Notes: a model not told the origin generated them from the sequence alone. Shown: positions 16,881 to 26,999, counted from the first letter of the stretch. The stretch is DNA of 64,000 nucleotides from Tepidamorphus gemmatus (GCF_004346195.1 NZ_SMAK01000001.1:434001-498000); one strand, 5' to 3'. Numbers and translations are program-made.

Positions 16881-17930
16881 ATGGCTGGCATGACAAGGAT
16901 GATGACGACGACACGCAACCGGGCGCTCCGCGTCGGGGCAGGCCTCGTTCTGGCGGCGCTGGTGGCGGCCCTGCCGGGCACCGCGGATGCCGGCAAGATC
17001 ACCGTGTACACCTCCTACGAGGAAGACGAGCTCGCCTCGTTCCTCGAAGCGATGAAGAAGGACGTGCCGGACGTCGAGGTGGATGTGTTGCGCCTGTCGA
17101 CCGGCGATCTCAAGGCCCGCATCCTCGCCGAGGCGAGCAATCCCAAGCATGACGTCATCTGGGGCTGGGCGGCGACCTCGATGGTCGATCCGCGCATCCT
17201 GGCGATGATCGAACCATACACCCCGGCCGGCATCGAGAAGGTGCCGGAGCGGTTCCGCGACAAGGATGGCCGCTGGTTCGCGACCACCGGCTACATGGGT
17301 GCATTCTGCGTCAACAACGAGATCATGGCCAAGGAAGGACTGCCGATGCCGTCCTCCTGGCAGGATCTGATCAAGCCCGAATACAAGGGCAAGCTGGTGA
17401 TGCCGAATCCGGCAAGCTCGGGTACCGGCTACCTGCACATCGCCTCGATCCTGCAGATGATGGGCGAGGAGAAGGGGTGGGCCTATCTCGACGAGCTCGA
17501 CAAGAACATCGACCAGTACATCAAGAGCGGGTCGAAGCCCTGCAACGTCGCCAGCGCCGGCGAATTTGCCATCGGCCTGTCCTTCGCGCTCAGGGCGATC
17601 AAGAACATCGACGAGGGCTATCCGATCACCATGGTGATCCCCTCCGAAGGGGCCGGCCACGAGCTCGAGGCGAACGCTCTGATGGCCTCGTCACAGAACA
17701 AGGAAGACGCGAAGAAGTTCCTCGACTGGACTCTCTCCAAGAGTGCCGAGGAGCAGTACAACAAGTGGAAGTCGATCGTCACGATGCAGGGCCGGACCAT
17801 GCCCGAGAAATTCAAGAAGGCCGGTCTTCCTGACGATATCTCGACAGTGCTGTTCGAGATGGACTACGCTTGGGCGGCGGCAAACCAGGAGCGCATCGTC
17901 GCCGAGTGGCAGAGGCGCTACGAGAAATAG
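16881..17930 (+). CDS. Putative 2-aminoethylphosphonate ABC transporter, periplasmic binding protein
   Basis: Exported binding protein (349 aa) of the extracellular solute-binding family 1/iron type. The signal peptide ends near TADA (residue about 35). ITVYTSYEEDELASFLEAM, STGDLKARILAEASNP and DVIWGWAATSM match the PhnS2-like branch annotated for 2-aminoethylphosphonate uptake; related ferric-iron binding proteins carry two adjacent Tyr near the C-terminus that I do not see here. GGGGAGA precedes the ATG. First gene of a three-gene import operon; no phosphonate-degrading enzyme (phnW, phnX, phnA) is in the window, so the substrate remains a family-based prediction. Confidence 0.8.
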   Translation: MAGMTRMMTTTRNRALRVGAGLVLAALVAALPGTADAGKITVYTSYEEDELASFLEAMKKDVPDVEVDVLRLSTGDLKARILAEASNPKHDVIWGWAATSMVDPRILAMIEPYTPAGIEKVPERFRDKDGRWFATTGYMGAFCVNNEIMAKEGLPMPSSWQDLIKPEYKGKLVMPNPASSGTGYLHIASILQMMGEEKGWAYLDELDKNIDQYIKSGSKPCNVASAGEFAIGLSFALRAIKNIDEGYPITMVIPSEGAGHELEANALMASSQNKEDAKKFLDWTLSKSAEEQYNKWKSIVTMQGRTMPEKFKKAGLPDDISTVLFEMDYAWAAANQERIVAEWQRRYEK

Positions 17931-17988
17931 CGGGGCAAGGGGGGTGGCGCCGCCGCTCCCCGCCGCGTCCTGCATCCGGGCCGCCGCG

Positions 17989-18993
17989 ATGTTCCTCAGC
18001 CTTCGTGGCGTCACCAAGCGCTTTGGCGAGGTGACCGCCGTCGACACTGTCGATCTCGACATCGCCGAGGGGGAGTTCGTCTGCTTCCTCGGTCCCTCGG
18101 GCTGCGGCAAGACCACGCTGCTGCGCCTCGTCGCCGGTTTGGAGCACCTGACATCCGGCGAGATCCTGCTCGGCGGCACCGATCTGGCGGCGCTGCCAGC
18201 GCGCAAGCGCAATTTCGGCGTCGTCTTCCAGTCCTATTCGCTGTTCCCGAACATGACGGTGGCGCGCAACGTCGCCTATGGCCTGGAATGCCGGAAGTGG
18301 CCGCGCGACCAGATCGACGCCCGGGTGCGCGAGATGCTCGACCTCGTCCATCTGGGCGTCCACCGCGACAAGTATCCGCACGAACTGTCCGGCGGCATGC
18401 AGCAGCGCGTCGCGCTCGCCCGGGCGCTGGCCCCGCGCCCGGCCGTGCTGCTGCTCGACGAGCCGCTGTCGGCGCTCGACGCCAAGGTGCGCGAATCGCT
18501 GCGCGGCGAAATCCGCGACCTCCAGAAGAGTCTCGGCATCACCACCATCATGGTCACCCATGACCAGGACGAGGCGATGGAAATGGCCGACCGGATCGTG
18601 GTGATGAACCGTGGCCGGATCGAGCAGGTCGGTGCCGCAGACACGCTCTACTGGGCGCCGCAGACACGATTTGTCGGCGAGTTCATCGGCCGCATCAACA
18701 TCATCGAGGCGCCGGCGCTGCGCGCCGCGGCGCCGGACACGACGGAGGAGGTGCTGGCGATCCGTCCCGAACACATCGTGGTCCTGGCCGACGGCGAGGA
18801 CGGTCGGGGCATCGAGGCGACGGTGCGCAAGGTGGCGTTTCTCGGCAACACGCGCCGGGTCAGCGTCGAGGCGGGCGGGCAGTTGCTCGAGGTGGAGCTG
18901 CACGGCGGCAAGGGGACGGTTCGACCCGGCGATAGGCTTCGCCTCGTCCTCCCGGCCGACCGCATCCGCCGGCTGGCGGATACCCGTCCATGA
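17989..18993 (+). CDS. Putative 2-aminoethylphosphonate ABC transporter, ATP-binding protein
   Basis: ATPase (334 aa) powering the importer. Walker A GPSGCGKTT at about residues 35-43, Q-loop VFQSYSLFPNMTV, ABC signature LSGGMQQRVALARAL, Walker B VLLLDEPLSALD and the switch His in MVTHDQDEAM. A TOBE-type regulatory domain occupies about 240-334 (AIRPEHIVVLA; VRKVAFLGNTRRVSVE). Lies 58 bp behind the binding-protein gene and overlaps the permease gene by 4 bp. The weak ribosome site suggests partial dependence on upstream translation. Confidence 0.88.
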   Translation: MFLSLRGVTKRFGEVTAVDTVDLDIAEGEFVCFLGPSGCGKTTLLRLVAGLEHLTSGEILLGGTDLAALPARKRNFGVVFQSYSLFPNMTVARNVAYGLECRKWPRDQIDARVREMLDLVHLGVHRDKYPHELSGGMQQRVALARALAPRPAVLLLDEPLSALDAKVRESLRGEIRDLQKSLGITTIMVTHDQDEAMEMADRIVVMNRGRIEQVGAADTLYWAPQTRFVGEFIGRINIIEAPALRAAAPDTTEEVLAIRPEHIVVLADGEDGRGIEATVRKVAFLGNTRRVSVEAGGQLLEVELHGGKGTVRPGDRLRLVLPADRIRRLADTRP

Positions 18994-20681
18994 GTTGGAC
19001 CGGCACCGCGGCCGGCGCGGTGCGCGCCCGGCTTGCGTCCGGCTGGGACATCGACCGGGTGTTCGGCCTCGCGGTCGTCGCCGTGTCCGGCATCCTGCTG
19101 GTCACCTTCGTGCTGTGGCCGATCTGGGCGATCCTGCGGTTCTCGTTCGTCACGCCGGACGGCATCGGCCTCGACAATTACCTGCGCTACTTCTCCAATG
19201 CGCGCTTCGTCGGCGTCGTCGGCAACACCTTCACGGTCGGCATCTCGGTGACGGTGGCGACGCTCGTGCTCGCCTACGGCTTCGCCTATGCGATCGAACG
19301 GACCTGCATGCCGCTGAAGCCCGTGCTCCGGTTGATCGCGCTCACGCCGATCTTCTCGCCATCGCTGGTCCAGGCACTCGGGTTGCAGTTCCTGCTCGGC
19401 CGCAACGGCCTCGTCAACCGCGCCTTCGGCACCTCGATCGACATCTATGGCTTCTGGGGCATCTTCATCGCCGACCTCGCCTATGCCTTTCCGCACGCCT
19501 TCCTGATCCTGTCCACGGCGCTGAAGGTGGCGGATGCGCGGCCCTACGAATCGGCGACCTCGCTCGGCGCGGGACCCTGGCGCGTCTTCCGGACGGTGAC
19601 GCTGCCCGCCACGCGCTACGGCCTGGCGTCCGCCGCTTTCGTGGTGTTCACCATCGTCATCACCGACTTCGGCAACGCGGTGGTAATCGGCGGGAACTAT
19701 TCGGTGCTGGCCGTCGAGATCTACAACCAGGTCTCCGGCCAGGCCAACTTCGCCATGGGAGCGGTCGTCGGCGTTCTCCTGCTCTTGCCTGCCGCGCTGG
19801 CCGTCGTTGCGGAGAAATGGATCGCGCGTCGACAGTTCGCGGCGGTCACCGCGCAGTCGGTACCGCTGGTACCGCAGCCGCAGCGGCTGCGCGACGCGCT
19901 GTGGTTCGTCTATGCGCTTGTCGTCGCGCTGGCGATCCTGTCGCTGGTGGCGATTGTCGTCTATGCCAGCTTCGTCCGGCTTTGGCCCTACAATCTCGCG
20001 TTCACGCTGCGCCACTATGCATTCGACGTCCAGAACGGCATCGCGCCGCTATGGACCAGCATCAAGGTTGCGCTCGTCACGGCCGTCATGGGCATGGTAC
20101 TGGTGACGGTGGCGGCCTATGCCAACCACCAGTATCACAATCGGGCGACGCGGCTGTTGTACTTCCTGGCGATCCTGCCGGCGGCGGTGCCTGGCATGGT
20201 GCTCGGGCTCGGCTACATCCTCGCCTTCAATACGCCCGGCCATCCCGTCTACCTCATCTACGACACGATCTGGATCATCGCGCTCTGCAATCTCTACCAC
20301 TACCACGCCCAAGGCTTCCTGCTGGCGACGACCAGCATGAAGCAGATCAGCACGACCTTCGACGAAGCCTCGGCGACGCTGGGCGCGACCCGCATCACCA
20401 CGCTGACGCGCGTCGTGCTGCCACTGATCTGGCCGAGCGTGATGAGCGTCGGGGTGTTCTTCTTCATGCGTTCGATGGTGACGCTGTCGGCGGTCATCTT
20501 CCTGATCACGCCGGCAACCCAGCTCGCCGCCGTCTCGGTCCTCTACCTGGATGATCGAGGCGCGGTAAACCAGGCAGCGGCGTTCGCCGTCTGCATCATC
20601 GCGACCGTGATCGGCTTCCTAATCGTTGCGCAGCTTTTGCTGCGGCTTCTGGGCGTCAGGGGGGTGAGCCTGATCCGGTAG
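18990..20681 (+). CDS. Putative 2-aminoethylphosphonate ABC transporter, fused double permease
   Basis: A 563-aa inner-membrane protein with two permease modules in tandem, the architecture of the PhnU2-like and ferric-iron (FbpB) permeases. Each half has about six hydrophobic helices and its own ATPase-coupling loop: YESATSLGAGPWRVFRTVTL at about 190-209 and DEASATLGATRITTLTRVVL at about 455-474. ATGA overlap couples it to the ATPase gene. Its stop lies 11 bp from the convergent end of cobS, so transcripts of the two units nearly collide. Confidence 0.86.
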   Translation: MSWTGTAAGAVRARLASGWDIDRVFGLAVVAVSGILLVTFVLWPIWAILRFSFVTPDGIGLDNYLRYFSNARFVGVVGNTFTVGISVTVATLVLAYGFAYAIERTCMPLKPVLRLIALTPIFSPSLVQALGLQFLLGRNGLVNRAFGTSIDIYGFWGIFIADLAYAFPHAFLILSTALKVADARPYESATSLGAGPWRVFRTVTLPATRYGLASAAFVVFTIVITDFGNAVVIGGNYSVLAVEIYNQVSGQANFAMGAVVGVLLLLPAALAVVAEKWIARRQFAAVTAQSVPLVPQPQRLRDALWFVYALVVALAILSLVAIVVYASFVRLWPYNLAFTLRHYAFDVQNGIAPLWTSIKVALVTAVMGMVLVTVAAYANHQYHNRATRLLYFLAILPAAVPGMVLGLGYILAFNTPGHPVYLIYDTIWIIALCNLYHYHAQGFLLATTSMKQISTTFDEASATLGATRITTLTRVVLPLIWPSVMSVGVFFFMRSMVTLSAVIFLITPATQLAAVSVLYLDDRGAVNQAAAFAVCIIATVIGFLIVAQLLLRLLGVRGVSLIR

Positions 20682-20692
20682 CCTCAGAGGGG

Positions 20693-21451
20693 TCATGTAA
20701 CGGCAATGATCGCCGCCAGCGCGGCGCATTCGGCGGCGATGCCGGCGGCACCCAGCACGTCACCGGTCTGGCCGCCGATCTGGCGGCGCGCAAGCATCGC
20801 AACGGCGGCCGCTGCGAGGGCGGCGGCGAGGACTGCCGCGACGGCGGTCCAGGCCGGGAGCAGAAGCAGGGCCGCCAGCGCGCCGAGCGCCAGCGCCTCG
20901 CAGGCGGCGCGGTCGGGCGGCGTGCCGACGCGGGCCGACAGGCCGCCGGGACGGGCATTCGGCAGACGCCACATCAGCGTGACCATGGCTGCCCGCGACA
21001 GCGCCGCCGAGGCGACGAGCGCCGCGCCCACAGACAGCGGTGTCGCGAGATCGGTGACGGCGCCGAACCGGATCGCAAAGGCGACGATCAGCGCCAGGAC
21101 GCCGAAGCTGCCGATACGGCTGTCGCGCATGATCGCGAGCTTGCGGTCGCGGTCCGCACCGCCGCCGAAGCCGTCGGCGGTATCGGCGAGCCCGTCCTCG
21201 TGCAGGCCGCCGGTCGCCAGCAGCATCGTGCCAAAGGCGAGTGCGGCGGCGACGAGAGCCGGCAGACCGATCCACCAGGACAGTCCATAGACGGCACCAC
21301 CGACCATCCCGACGATGATTCCCGCGAGCGGGTAGGCCCAGGTGGCGCGGGCCGGATCGAGGCCGGCGGCATTGCCCGTGCTGATCGGCAGACGTGTCAG
21401 CAGGCCGATGGCTGTCACGATGTCGTCGGCGCGCCGGTGCACCGGTTTCAT
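20693..21451 (-). CDS. cobS: Adenosylcobinamide-GDP ribazoletransferase (cobalamin synthase; CobS/CobV)
   Basis: Membrane enzyme (252 aa) joining adenosylcobinamide-GDP with alpha-ribazole (phosphate) to make (adenosyl)cobalamin. The active-site motif GGLHEDGLADTADGFGGG is at about residues 81-98, after IGLLTRLPI near the N-terminus. About six hydrophobic segments place it in the inner membrane. It is called cobV in the Pseudomonas denitrificans naming, where cobS denotes a chelatase subunit. Last gene of the long minus-strand cob run; it overlaps cobT by 4 bp. Confidence 0.93.
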   Translation of the reverse strand: MKPVHRRADDIVTAIGLLTRLPISTGNAAGLDPARATWAYPLAGIIVGMVGGAVYGLSWWIGLPALVAAALAFGTMLLATGGLHEDGLADTADGFGGGADRDRKLAIMRDSRIGSFGVLALIVAFAIRFGAVTDLATPLSVGAALVASAALSRAAMVTLMWRLPNARPGGLSARVGTPPDRAACEALALGALAALLLLPAWTAVAAVLAAALAAAAVAMLARRQIGGQTGDVLGAAGIAAECAALAAIIAVT

Positions 21452-22467
21452 TCCTTTCCGTCGACACCGGCTTCGGCGAAGGTCGCCATGCCGGCGTGGC
21501 AGGCAACCGCCGCGCGCAGGATCGGCACCGCAGCGGCGGCTCCGGAGGCTTCGCCGAGCCGCATGCCAAGATCGAGCAGCGGCTCCTTGCCGAGCGCTGC
21601 GGCGAGCTTGCGGTGGCCCGCCTCGGCCGAGGCGTGGGCGATCACCGCATGGTCGAGACCGCCCGGGGCGAGGCGGGCGAGCGGGGCGGCGGCGGCCGTC
21701 GAGACGAAGCCGTCGAGCAGCACCGGGACGCCGGCATGGCGGGCGGCGAGCACCGCGCCGAGGATCGCGGCGAGCTCGCGACCGCCAAGCGCGGCGGCGG
21801 CGGCGAGCGGGTCGGACAGCGCCGCGGCATGGCGCGCGAGCCCGGCGTCCACCGTCGCGCGCTTGCGGGCGAGACCCGCGTCGTCGACGCCGGTGCCGCG
21901 GCCGGCCCAGTGTTCACCGTCACCGCCGAACAGCGCGGCGGCGAGCGCCGCGGCGGTGGTTGTGTTGCCTATCCCCATCTCGCCGACGCAGAGCAGGTCG
22001 ATGTCTGCGGATACGGCGCCGTAGCCGGTCGCGACCGCAGCGAGAAACTCCGCTTCGGTCATGGCGGGCGCCTCGGTGAAATCGGCGGTGGGCGCGTCGA
22101 GGTCGAGCGCCGTGACGCGCAATTCGGCGCCCGCAGCGGCGCAGAGCTGGTTGATGGCGGCGCCACCGGCGGCGAAATTCGCCACCATCTGCGCGGTGAC
22201 GCTCGCCGGGAAGGCCGATACGCCACGTCGGGTGATGCCATGATTGCCGGCGAAGACGAGCACCAGCACCCGCTCGAGTCGTGGGACGGGGCGCCGCTGC
22301 CACTCGGCGAGCCATTCGGCAAGCCATTCGAGGCGACCGAGGCTGCCTGGCGGCTTGGTCAGTACGGCCTGGCGGGCGCGTGCCGCGGCGCCAGCGCCCT
22401 TGTCGGGGGCGGGCAGGTTCGCGCACGCGGAACGCAGGGCATCGAGCGAAGCGAATCGGTCGGTCAT
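21448..22467 (-). CDS. cobT: Nicotinate-nucleotide--dimethylbenzimidazole phosphoribosyltransferase (CobT/CobU)
   Basis: Activates the lower ligand of B12: dimethylbenzimidazole plus nicotinate mononucleotide gives alpha-ribazole 5'-phosphate (339 aa, cytoplasmic). KPPGSLGRLE is near residue 38, FAGNHGITRRGVSAFP about 73-88, the phosphate-binding GEMGIGNTT about 163-171, and the catalytic Glu in GMRLGEASGAA about 302. Called cobU in P. denitrificans naming. It overlaps cobS by 4 bp and starts 15 bp after cobB, so it is in the operon. No bluB (which makes dimethylbenzimidazole) is in the window. Confidence 0.95.
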   Translation of the reverse strand: MTDRFASLDALRSACANLPAPDKGAGAAARARQAVLTKPPGSLGRLEWLAEWLAEWQRRPVPRLERVLVLVFAGNHGITRRGVSAFPASVTAQMVANFAAGGAAINQLCAAAGAELRVTALDLDAPTADFTEAPAMTEAEFLAAVATGYGAVSADIDLLCVGEMGIGNTTTAAALAAALFGGDGEHWAGRGTGVDDAGLARKRATVDAGLARHAAALSDPLAAAAALGGRELAAILGAVLAARHAGVPVLLDGFVSTAAAAPLARLAPGGLDHAVIAHASAEAGHRKLAAALGKEPLLDLGMRLGEASGAAAAVPILRAAVACHAGMATFAEAGVDGKE

Positions 22468-22482
22468 CGGGATGGCTTCTCG

Positions 22483-23826
22483 TCAGAGGGAACGGGGCCG
22501 CGGCGGTGCAGGGTCTGTGACCGCGGCGATGGCGTGGAAGAAGGTGCCGGACACCAGCCCGCGCCGACCGCCTGCCATTCCGAGCGGTCGGCCCTGTCCG
22601 TCGGCGAGGCGGACGAGAGGATCGTCGGTGCCCGGATCGGTCAGCGTCGTGTAGTGGAATTCGTGGCCGCGCACGAGGCTGCCGGCGGGTCCGATCGGGC
22701 AGTCGCCGATCAGCTCCGCCTCGCGGTAGCCGAGGTTCATCCTGCGGCGGGCAAAGCTGGTCGAATGGCCGAGCAGGCCGGCCATCTCGTGGCACCGTCC
22801 AGCCGCATCCTCGAGCCCCGCGCCGAGCACCATGTAGCCACCGCACTCGCCGTGGACCGGGCGGGTCTCGGAAAAGCGCCGCAGCCCCTCGCGGAACCGG
22901 CGCGCCGCCGCCAGCGCGCCGGCGTGCAGCTCCGGATACCCGCCAGGAAGCCAGCAGACGTCGCAGTCCTCGGGCGGCGGCACGTCGGCGAGCGGCGAGA
23001 ACGGGATGATCTCGGCGCCATGGCGTCGCCAGCCCTCGATCAGGTGCGGATAGGTGAAGGTGAAGGCGGCATCGCGCGCAAGTGCGATCCGCTGTCCCGG
23101 CGGCGGCAGGGCAGCGGGCGCTGCGGCGGGCGCCGTGAGCGGGGTGGCGAGCCCGGCGATCAAGTCGAGGTCGAGCGAGTCCTCGGCCATGTCCGCGAGG
23201 CGTTCGAGCAGCGTGTCGAGATCGCCGTGCTCCATCGCCTGCACCAGGCCGAGATGGCGCTCGGGCAGGGTGATCGCCGGTTGGCGCAGCATCGCCCCGG
23301 CGACTGGCATGCCGATCTCGTGCATCGCGCCGACCACCTGCTCGCGGTGGCGTTCGCTCCCGACCCGATTGAGAACGACCGCGCAGATCTTGACGTCGGG
23401 GTCGTGAGCGGCAAATCCACGGGCGATCGCTGCCGCCGACTGCGACTGGCCACTGACATCGATGACCAGCAGCACCGGCAGCGACAGCCGTGCCGCCAGA
23501 TCGGCGCCAGCCCCGCGCCGACCCCTTGCCAGCGCCAGACCATCGAACAGGCCCATGGAGGATTCCACGATGACGATGTCGGCGCCCGTCGCCGCCTCGG
23601 CGACGAGACCCTCGATCAGCGCAGGGGGCATCGCCCAGCTGTCGAGGTTCGGGCTCGGCCGGCCGGTCGCCGCGGTGTGGAAGGCAGGGTCGATGTAGTC
23701 TGGGCCCGACTTGGCGGCCGAGACTCTGAATCCGCGTCGGCGCAGCGCCACGATCAGCCCCAGCGTCACGGTGGTCTTGCCGGAGCCTGACCGCGGCGCC
23801 GCGATCATCAGGCCGCGCGCGGTCAC
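22483..23826 (-). CDS. cobB: Hydrogenobyrinic acid a,c-diamide synthase CobB
   Basis: Glutamine-dependent amidotransferase (447 aa) that amidates the a and c carboxylates of (hydrogeno)byrinic acid using ATP. The N-terminal DTB synthetase-like P-loop APRSGSGKTT is at about residues 9-18, with AKSGPDYIDPAFH. The class I glutaminase domain holds the nucleophilic Cys in HGECGGYMVLG at about 325 and the His/Glu region in GHEFHYTTL. It overlaps cobA by 4 bp. Its product feeds cobaltochelatase CobN in the aerobic order of the pathway, which agrees with cobN further upstream in the run. Confidence 0.95.
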   Translation of the reverse strand: MTARGLMIAAPRSGSGKTTVTLGLIVALRRRGFRVSAAKSGPDYIDPAFHTAATGRPSPNLDSWAMPPALIEGLVAEAATGADIVIVESSMGLFDGLALARGRRGAGADLAARLSLPVLLVIDVSGQSQSAAAIARGFAAHDPDVKICAVVLNRVGSERHREQVVGAMHEIGMPVAGAMLRQPAITLPERHLGLVQAMEHGDLDTLLERLADMAEDSLDLDLIAGLATPLTAPAAAPAALPPPGQRIALARDAAFTFTYPHLIEGWRRHGAEIIPFSPLADVPPPEDCDVCWLPGGYPELHAGALAAARRFREGLRRFSETRPVHGECGGYMVLGAGLEDAAGRCHEMAGLLGHSTSFARRRMNLGYREAELIGDCPIGPAGSLVRGHEFHYTTLTDPGTDDPLVRLADGQGRPLGMAGGRRGLVSGTFFHAIAAVTDPAPPRPRSL

Positions 23827-24635
23827 GGAACCGGCTCCATCAGCGTCCGGGCGAGACCGGCGAGCTGTTCGCGCAGGGCGACGATGCCGCCGATTGCGAC
23901 GATCGCCGGCGGCGACAGCCTGGCCTGATCCGCCTCCGCGGCGATCCGCTCCAGCGTCGAGACCAGTACCTGCTCCTCGGGCAAGGTGGCGGAAACGACA
24001 ATCGCCGCCGGCGTGTCGGCGGCAAGCCCGCCTGCCATGAGCGCGCCGGCGATGCGGCGGAGGTTCTTCATCGCCATGTAGAGGATCACCGGAAAGCCGG
24101 TGCGGGCGACCGCGGCCCAGTCGATGTCACCGGCGGAGTCCGCGGCGTGGCCGGTCGCGAGGATCACTGCCTGGTTGACACCACGGTGCGTTGCCGGGAT
24201 CGAGGCAAGCGCGAGGCCGGCAAGCCCCGACGTGACGCCGGGAACGATCCGGAACGGAATGCCTTCGCGCGCCAGTGTCAGGGCCTCTTCGCCGCCGCGT
24301 CCGAACACGAAGGGATCGCCGCCCTTCAGCCGCAGCACGCGCCGGCCGGCGCGGGCAAGCTCGACCAGCCGGCGCGAGATGTCGGCCTGGGTGGCCGACG
24401 GCCTGCCGCCGCGCTTGCCGGCGAATTCGAGCACGGCTGCCTCGTCCTTGAGCGCGAGCACGCGCGGATCGACGAGCGCGTCATGGACGATGACGTCGGC
24501 CTGGGCGAGGCCGGCAATGGCGCCGAGCGTCAGATGCGCCGGATCGCCCGGCCCGGCGCCAGCCAGCCAGACGTGACCGGGCACGAGCCGCGGCACCGGA
24601 CCCATCAGGCGGCGGAGGGCGTCGATCGTCTTCAT
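23823..24635 (-). CDS. cobA: Uroporphyrinogen-III C-methyltransferase (CobA)
   Basis: First dedicated step: two SAM-dependent methylations of uroporphyrinogen III to precorrin-2 (270 aa, single methyltransferase domain, no CysG-type oxidase part). The SUMT signatures [16 protein letters not shown] (about 22-37), [30 protein letters not shown] (about 102-116) and [23 protein letters not shown] are complete. The ATG lies in a 4-bp overlap with the end of cobM. Its inclusion inside the cob run suggests dedication to B12 rather than siroheme. Confidence 0.95.
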   Translation of the reverse strand: MKTIDALRRLMGPVPRLVPGHVWLAGAGPGDPAHLTLGAIAGLAQADVIVHDALVDPRVLALKDEAAVLEFAGKRGGRPSATQADISRRLVELARAGRRVLRLKGGDPFVFGRGGEEALTLAREGIPFRIVPGVTSGLAGLALASIPATHRGVNQAVILATGHAADSAGDIDWAAVARTGFPVILYMAMKNLRRIAGALMAGGLAADTPAAIVVSATLPEEQVLVSTLERIAAEADQARLSPPAIVAIGGIVALREQLAGLARTLMEPVP

Positions 24636-25396
24636 CGCTCGGTCCGGCCCCGGAATCGGCGCTGGTAGCCGGCGTCGTAGAGCGCACTGTCGCGGAAATC
24701 GTCTGTCGCGAGCACGCTGCCGACGAGAATCAGCGCGGTGCGTTCGATCGGCGCGGCGGCGACCGCTGCGACGATCGTCGCCAGCGTCCCGGCGACGATC
24801 CGCTCGTCGGGCCAGCTGGCGCGGTACACGATCGCCACCGGGCAGTCCGGCCCGTAATGGGGCAGAAGCTCGGCGACCACCCGGTCGAGCGCATGGATCG
24901 ACAGATGGATCGCCAGCGTCGCGCCGGTGCGGGCGAAGGCATCGAGCCTCTCGCCCGGCGGCATCGCCGACGCACGGCCGGAGGTGCGGGTCAGCACCAC
25001 CGACTGGCCGACCTCGGGCAGCGTCAGCTCGCGGCCGAGCGCGGCGGCGGCTGCGGCGAAGGCGGGCACCCCGGGCGTGACCGTGTAGGGAATGCCGAGC
25101 GCCTCCAGCCGGCGTACCTGTTCGCCGAGCGCGCTCCACACCGAGAGGTCGCCGGAATGCAGCCGTGCGACGTCCTGACCTGCCGAATGGGCGCGCTCGA
25201 ACTCGGCGACGATCTCATCGAGGCTCATCGGTGCGGTATCAACGATCCGGGCGCCCGGCGGGCAATGGCCAAGGATCGCGGGGTTCACCAGCGAGCCGGC
25301 GTACAGGCAGACCGGGCAGCGGGCGATCAGATCGCGCCCGCGCAGGGTGATCAGATCGGGCGCGCCGGGACCCGCGCCGATGAAGTGCACCGTCAT
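24632..25396 (-). CDS. cobM: Precorrin-4 C11-methyltransferase (CobM)
   Basis: SAM-dependent methyltransferase (254 aa) that converts precorrin-4 to precorrin-5. The N-terminus [20 protein letters not shown] is the usual CobM start; [50 protein letters not shown] and the [12 protein letters not shown] block specific to C11 methylases follow. Overlaps cobE and cobA by 4 bp each. The next enzyme of the aerobic path, CobF, is not encoded nearby. Confidence 0.95.
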   Translation of the reverse strand: MTVHFIGAGPGAPDLITLRGRDLIARCPVCLYAGSLVNPAILGHCPPGARIVDTAPMSLDEIVAEFERAHSAGQDVARLHSGDLSVWSALGEQVRRLEALGIPYTVTPGVPAFAAAAAALGRELTLPEVGQSVVLTRTSGRASAMPPGERLDAFARTGATLAIHLSIHALDRVVAELLPHYGPDCPVAIVYRASWPDERIVAGTLATIVAAVAAAPIERTALILVGSVLATDDFRDSALYDAGYQRRFRGRTER

Positions 25397-25776
25397 CGCG
25401 GCCTCCGTTCTGCGAGCGCGCAGGTGGCCGCGGCGCTCTTGATGCGCGCCAGTACCAGCCGGCCCCCGGGTCCGGCGGCGGCAAGCGCGGCCGCTTCCGC
25501 AATCGAGGCTTGGCCTGTGGCGGCGAGGGCCGATGCCGAGCGGGTCGGACAGTCCGCCTGCACCGCCGTGAGCCGGTCGTCGCCGACATGGAACAGCGGC
25601 AGCGCGAGAATGTCGGCAGCCGCGCGGAGGCCAGGCTCGTCGCGCTTGAAGGAAGGGGCGGCGAGTGCCGTCAGCCGGCAGTGGGCCGCGCCGGCCTCTT
25701 CCATGGCGCGGCGCACCAGCGCGACGATCTCGTCGGCGGTACATCCCCGGCGGCATCCGATACCGGCCACGATCAT
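25393..25776 (-). CDS. cobE: Cobalamin biosynthesis protein CobE (CbiG C-terminal-like)
   Basis: A 127-aa protein of the CobE/CbiG_C family, needed for B12 synthesis in P. denitrificans but of uncertain biochemical role in the aerobic route (the homologous CbiG domain acts in ring contraction of the anaerobic one). The start [18 protein letters not shown] is typical, followed by [13 protein letters not shown] and FHVGDDRL. The ATG overlaps the cobL stop by 4 bp; an in-frame ATG six codons upstream is possible. It sits between cobL and cobM. Confidence 0.88.
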   Translation of the reverse strand: MIVAGIGCRRGCTADEIVALVRRAMEEAGAAHCRLTALAAPSFKRDEPGLRAAADILALPLFHVGDDRLTAVQADCPTRSASALAATGQASIAEAAALAAAGPGGRLVLARIKSAAATCALAERRPR

Positions 25777-26999
25777 GGCTTGCGCGCCGCCCATTGCGTC
25801 ACCGTCATCGCCGGCCGGAAGCCCTGGCGCCCGCCGATTCGCTCGAGTCGCTCCACTGACAGTCGGGTGAGCGTCCCGCCGCATCTGCCGTGCGCCTCGA
25901 TCAGCCGTGCCTCGGTCTCCAGCGTCACGGAATTGACCACGATGCGTCCGCCGCGTCGCAGCGCCCGCCAGGCCGCCTCGATCACGCCGTCCGCCTGTCC
26001 GCCGCCGCCGATGAATACGGCATCCGGTTCCGGCAGTCCGGCAAAGGCGCCGGGCGCTTCGCCGGTGACCACCTCGAGCCGTGGCACGCCGAGACTCGCT
26101 GCATTGCGGGCAGCACGGGCAGCGCGATCCGCATCGCGCTCGATGGCGATGGCCCGGTTGGCCGGATGCCGGACAAGCCATTCAATCGACACCGAGCCGG
26201 ACCCCGCACCCACGTCCCACAGGCATTGGCCGGCCATCGGCATCAGCGCGGACAGCGTCACGGCCCGGATCTCCCGTTTGGTCAGCTGCCCGTCCGACTC
26301 GAAGAAGTCGTCGGGAAGGCCGCCCGACAGCGGCATGACGCGCGCGTCGGGACCGGCAACGACCTCGAGCGCCACGAGGTTGAGCGGGTCGATGTCGGCG
26401 AGGTCGAAGCCGGCCGCCGTCGTCCCACGCAGCCGCTCGCGCGGGCCGGCGAGCGCCTCCATCACGTGGACCAGCGAGCCGCCGAAACCGTATCGGGCAA
26501 GGAGCCGGGCGACTGCCGCCGGTGTGGAGGCATCGGCCGAGAGCACGAGCAGCCGACGGTCCGGCTGCAGGTGCGGCAGGATCGCCTCGACGGGCCGGCC
26601 GCAGCATGACAGGGTGGCGACCTCCTCCAGCGGCCAGCCGAGCCGCGCGGCGGCGAGAGAGAATGCCGAGGGAGCCGGGATGGCGATGGTCTCGTCGGCG
26701 GCAACATGCCGCGCCAGCGCACCGCCGATGCCGAAGCAATAGGGATCGCCGGAGGCGAGGATCGTCACCGGGGTGCCGCGCAGCCCGGCGATTGCGGCAA
26801 AGGCGTCGGAGATCGGGCTCGGCCAGGCCCGAGCCTCGCCGCTGATCAGCGATCCGGCGAGCTTCAGGTGGCGGGCTCCGCCATAGACGATCCGGGCATT
26901 TGCCACCAATGCGCGGGCGGCGGGGCCGAGGGCCTCGACACCATCCTCTCCGATCCCCACGATGGCGAGCCAGCGGCCGGGAGAGGTCCCGCCGCTCAC
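25773..26999 (-). CDS. cobL: Precorrin-6Y C5,15-methyltransferase (decarboxylating) CobL
   Basis: Bifunctional enzyme (408 aa): the N-terminal CbiE-like half (about 1-205; [29 protein letters not shown]) methylates C5, and the C-terminal CbiT-like half (about 215-408; [13 protein letters not shown], the SAM site) methylates C15 and decarboxylates the acetate at C12, giving precorrin-8. The fusion is normal for the aerobic pathway. Its ATG is only 14 bp from the divergent cobK ATG, leaving no room for a promoter between them. It is followed by cobE with a 4-bp overlap. Confidence 0.95.
   Translation of the reverse strand: MSGGTSPGRWLAIVGIGEDGVEALGPAARALVANARIVYGGARHLKLAGSLISGEARAWPSPISDAFAAIAGLRGTPVTILASGDPYCFGIGGALARHVAADETIAIPAPSAFSLAAARLGWPLEEVATLSCCGRPVEAILPHLQPDRRLLVLSADASTPAAVARLLARYGFGGSLVHVMEALAGPRERLRGTTAAGFDLADIDPLNLVALEVVAGPDARVMPLSGGLPDDFFESDGQLTKREIRAVTLSALMPMAGQCLWDVGAGSGSVSIEWLVRHPANRAIAIERDADRAARAARNAASLGVPRLEVVTGEAPGAFAGLPEPDAVFIGGGGQADGVIEAAWRALRRGGRIVVNSVTLETEARLIEAHGRCGGTLTRLSVERLERIGGRQGFRPAMTVTQWAARKP

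Noticed and set aside
21394-23790. A 798-codon plus-strand frame opposite cobS, cobT and cobB
   Set aside because: No recognisable domain and full overlap with three well-supported cobalamin genes.
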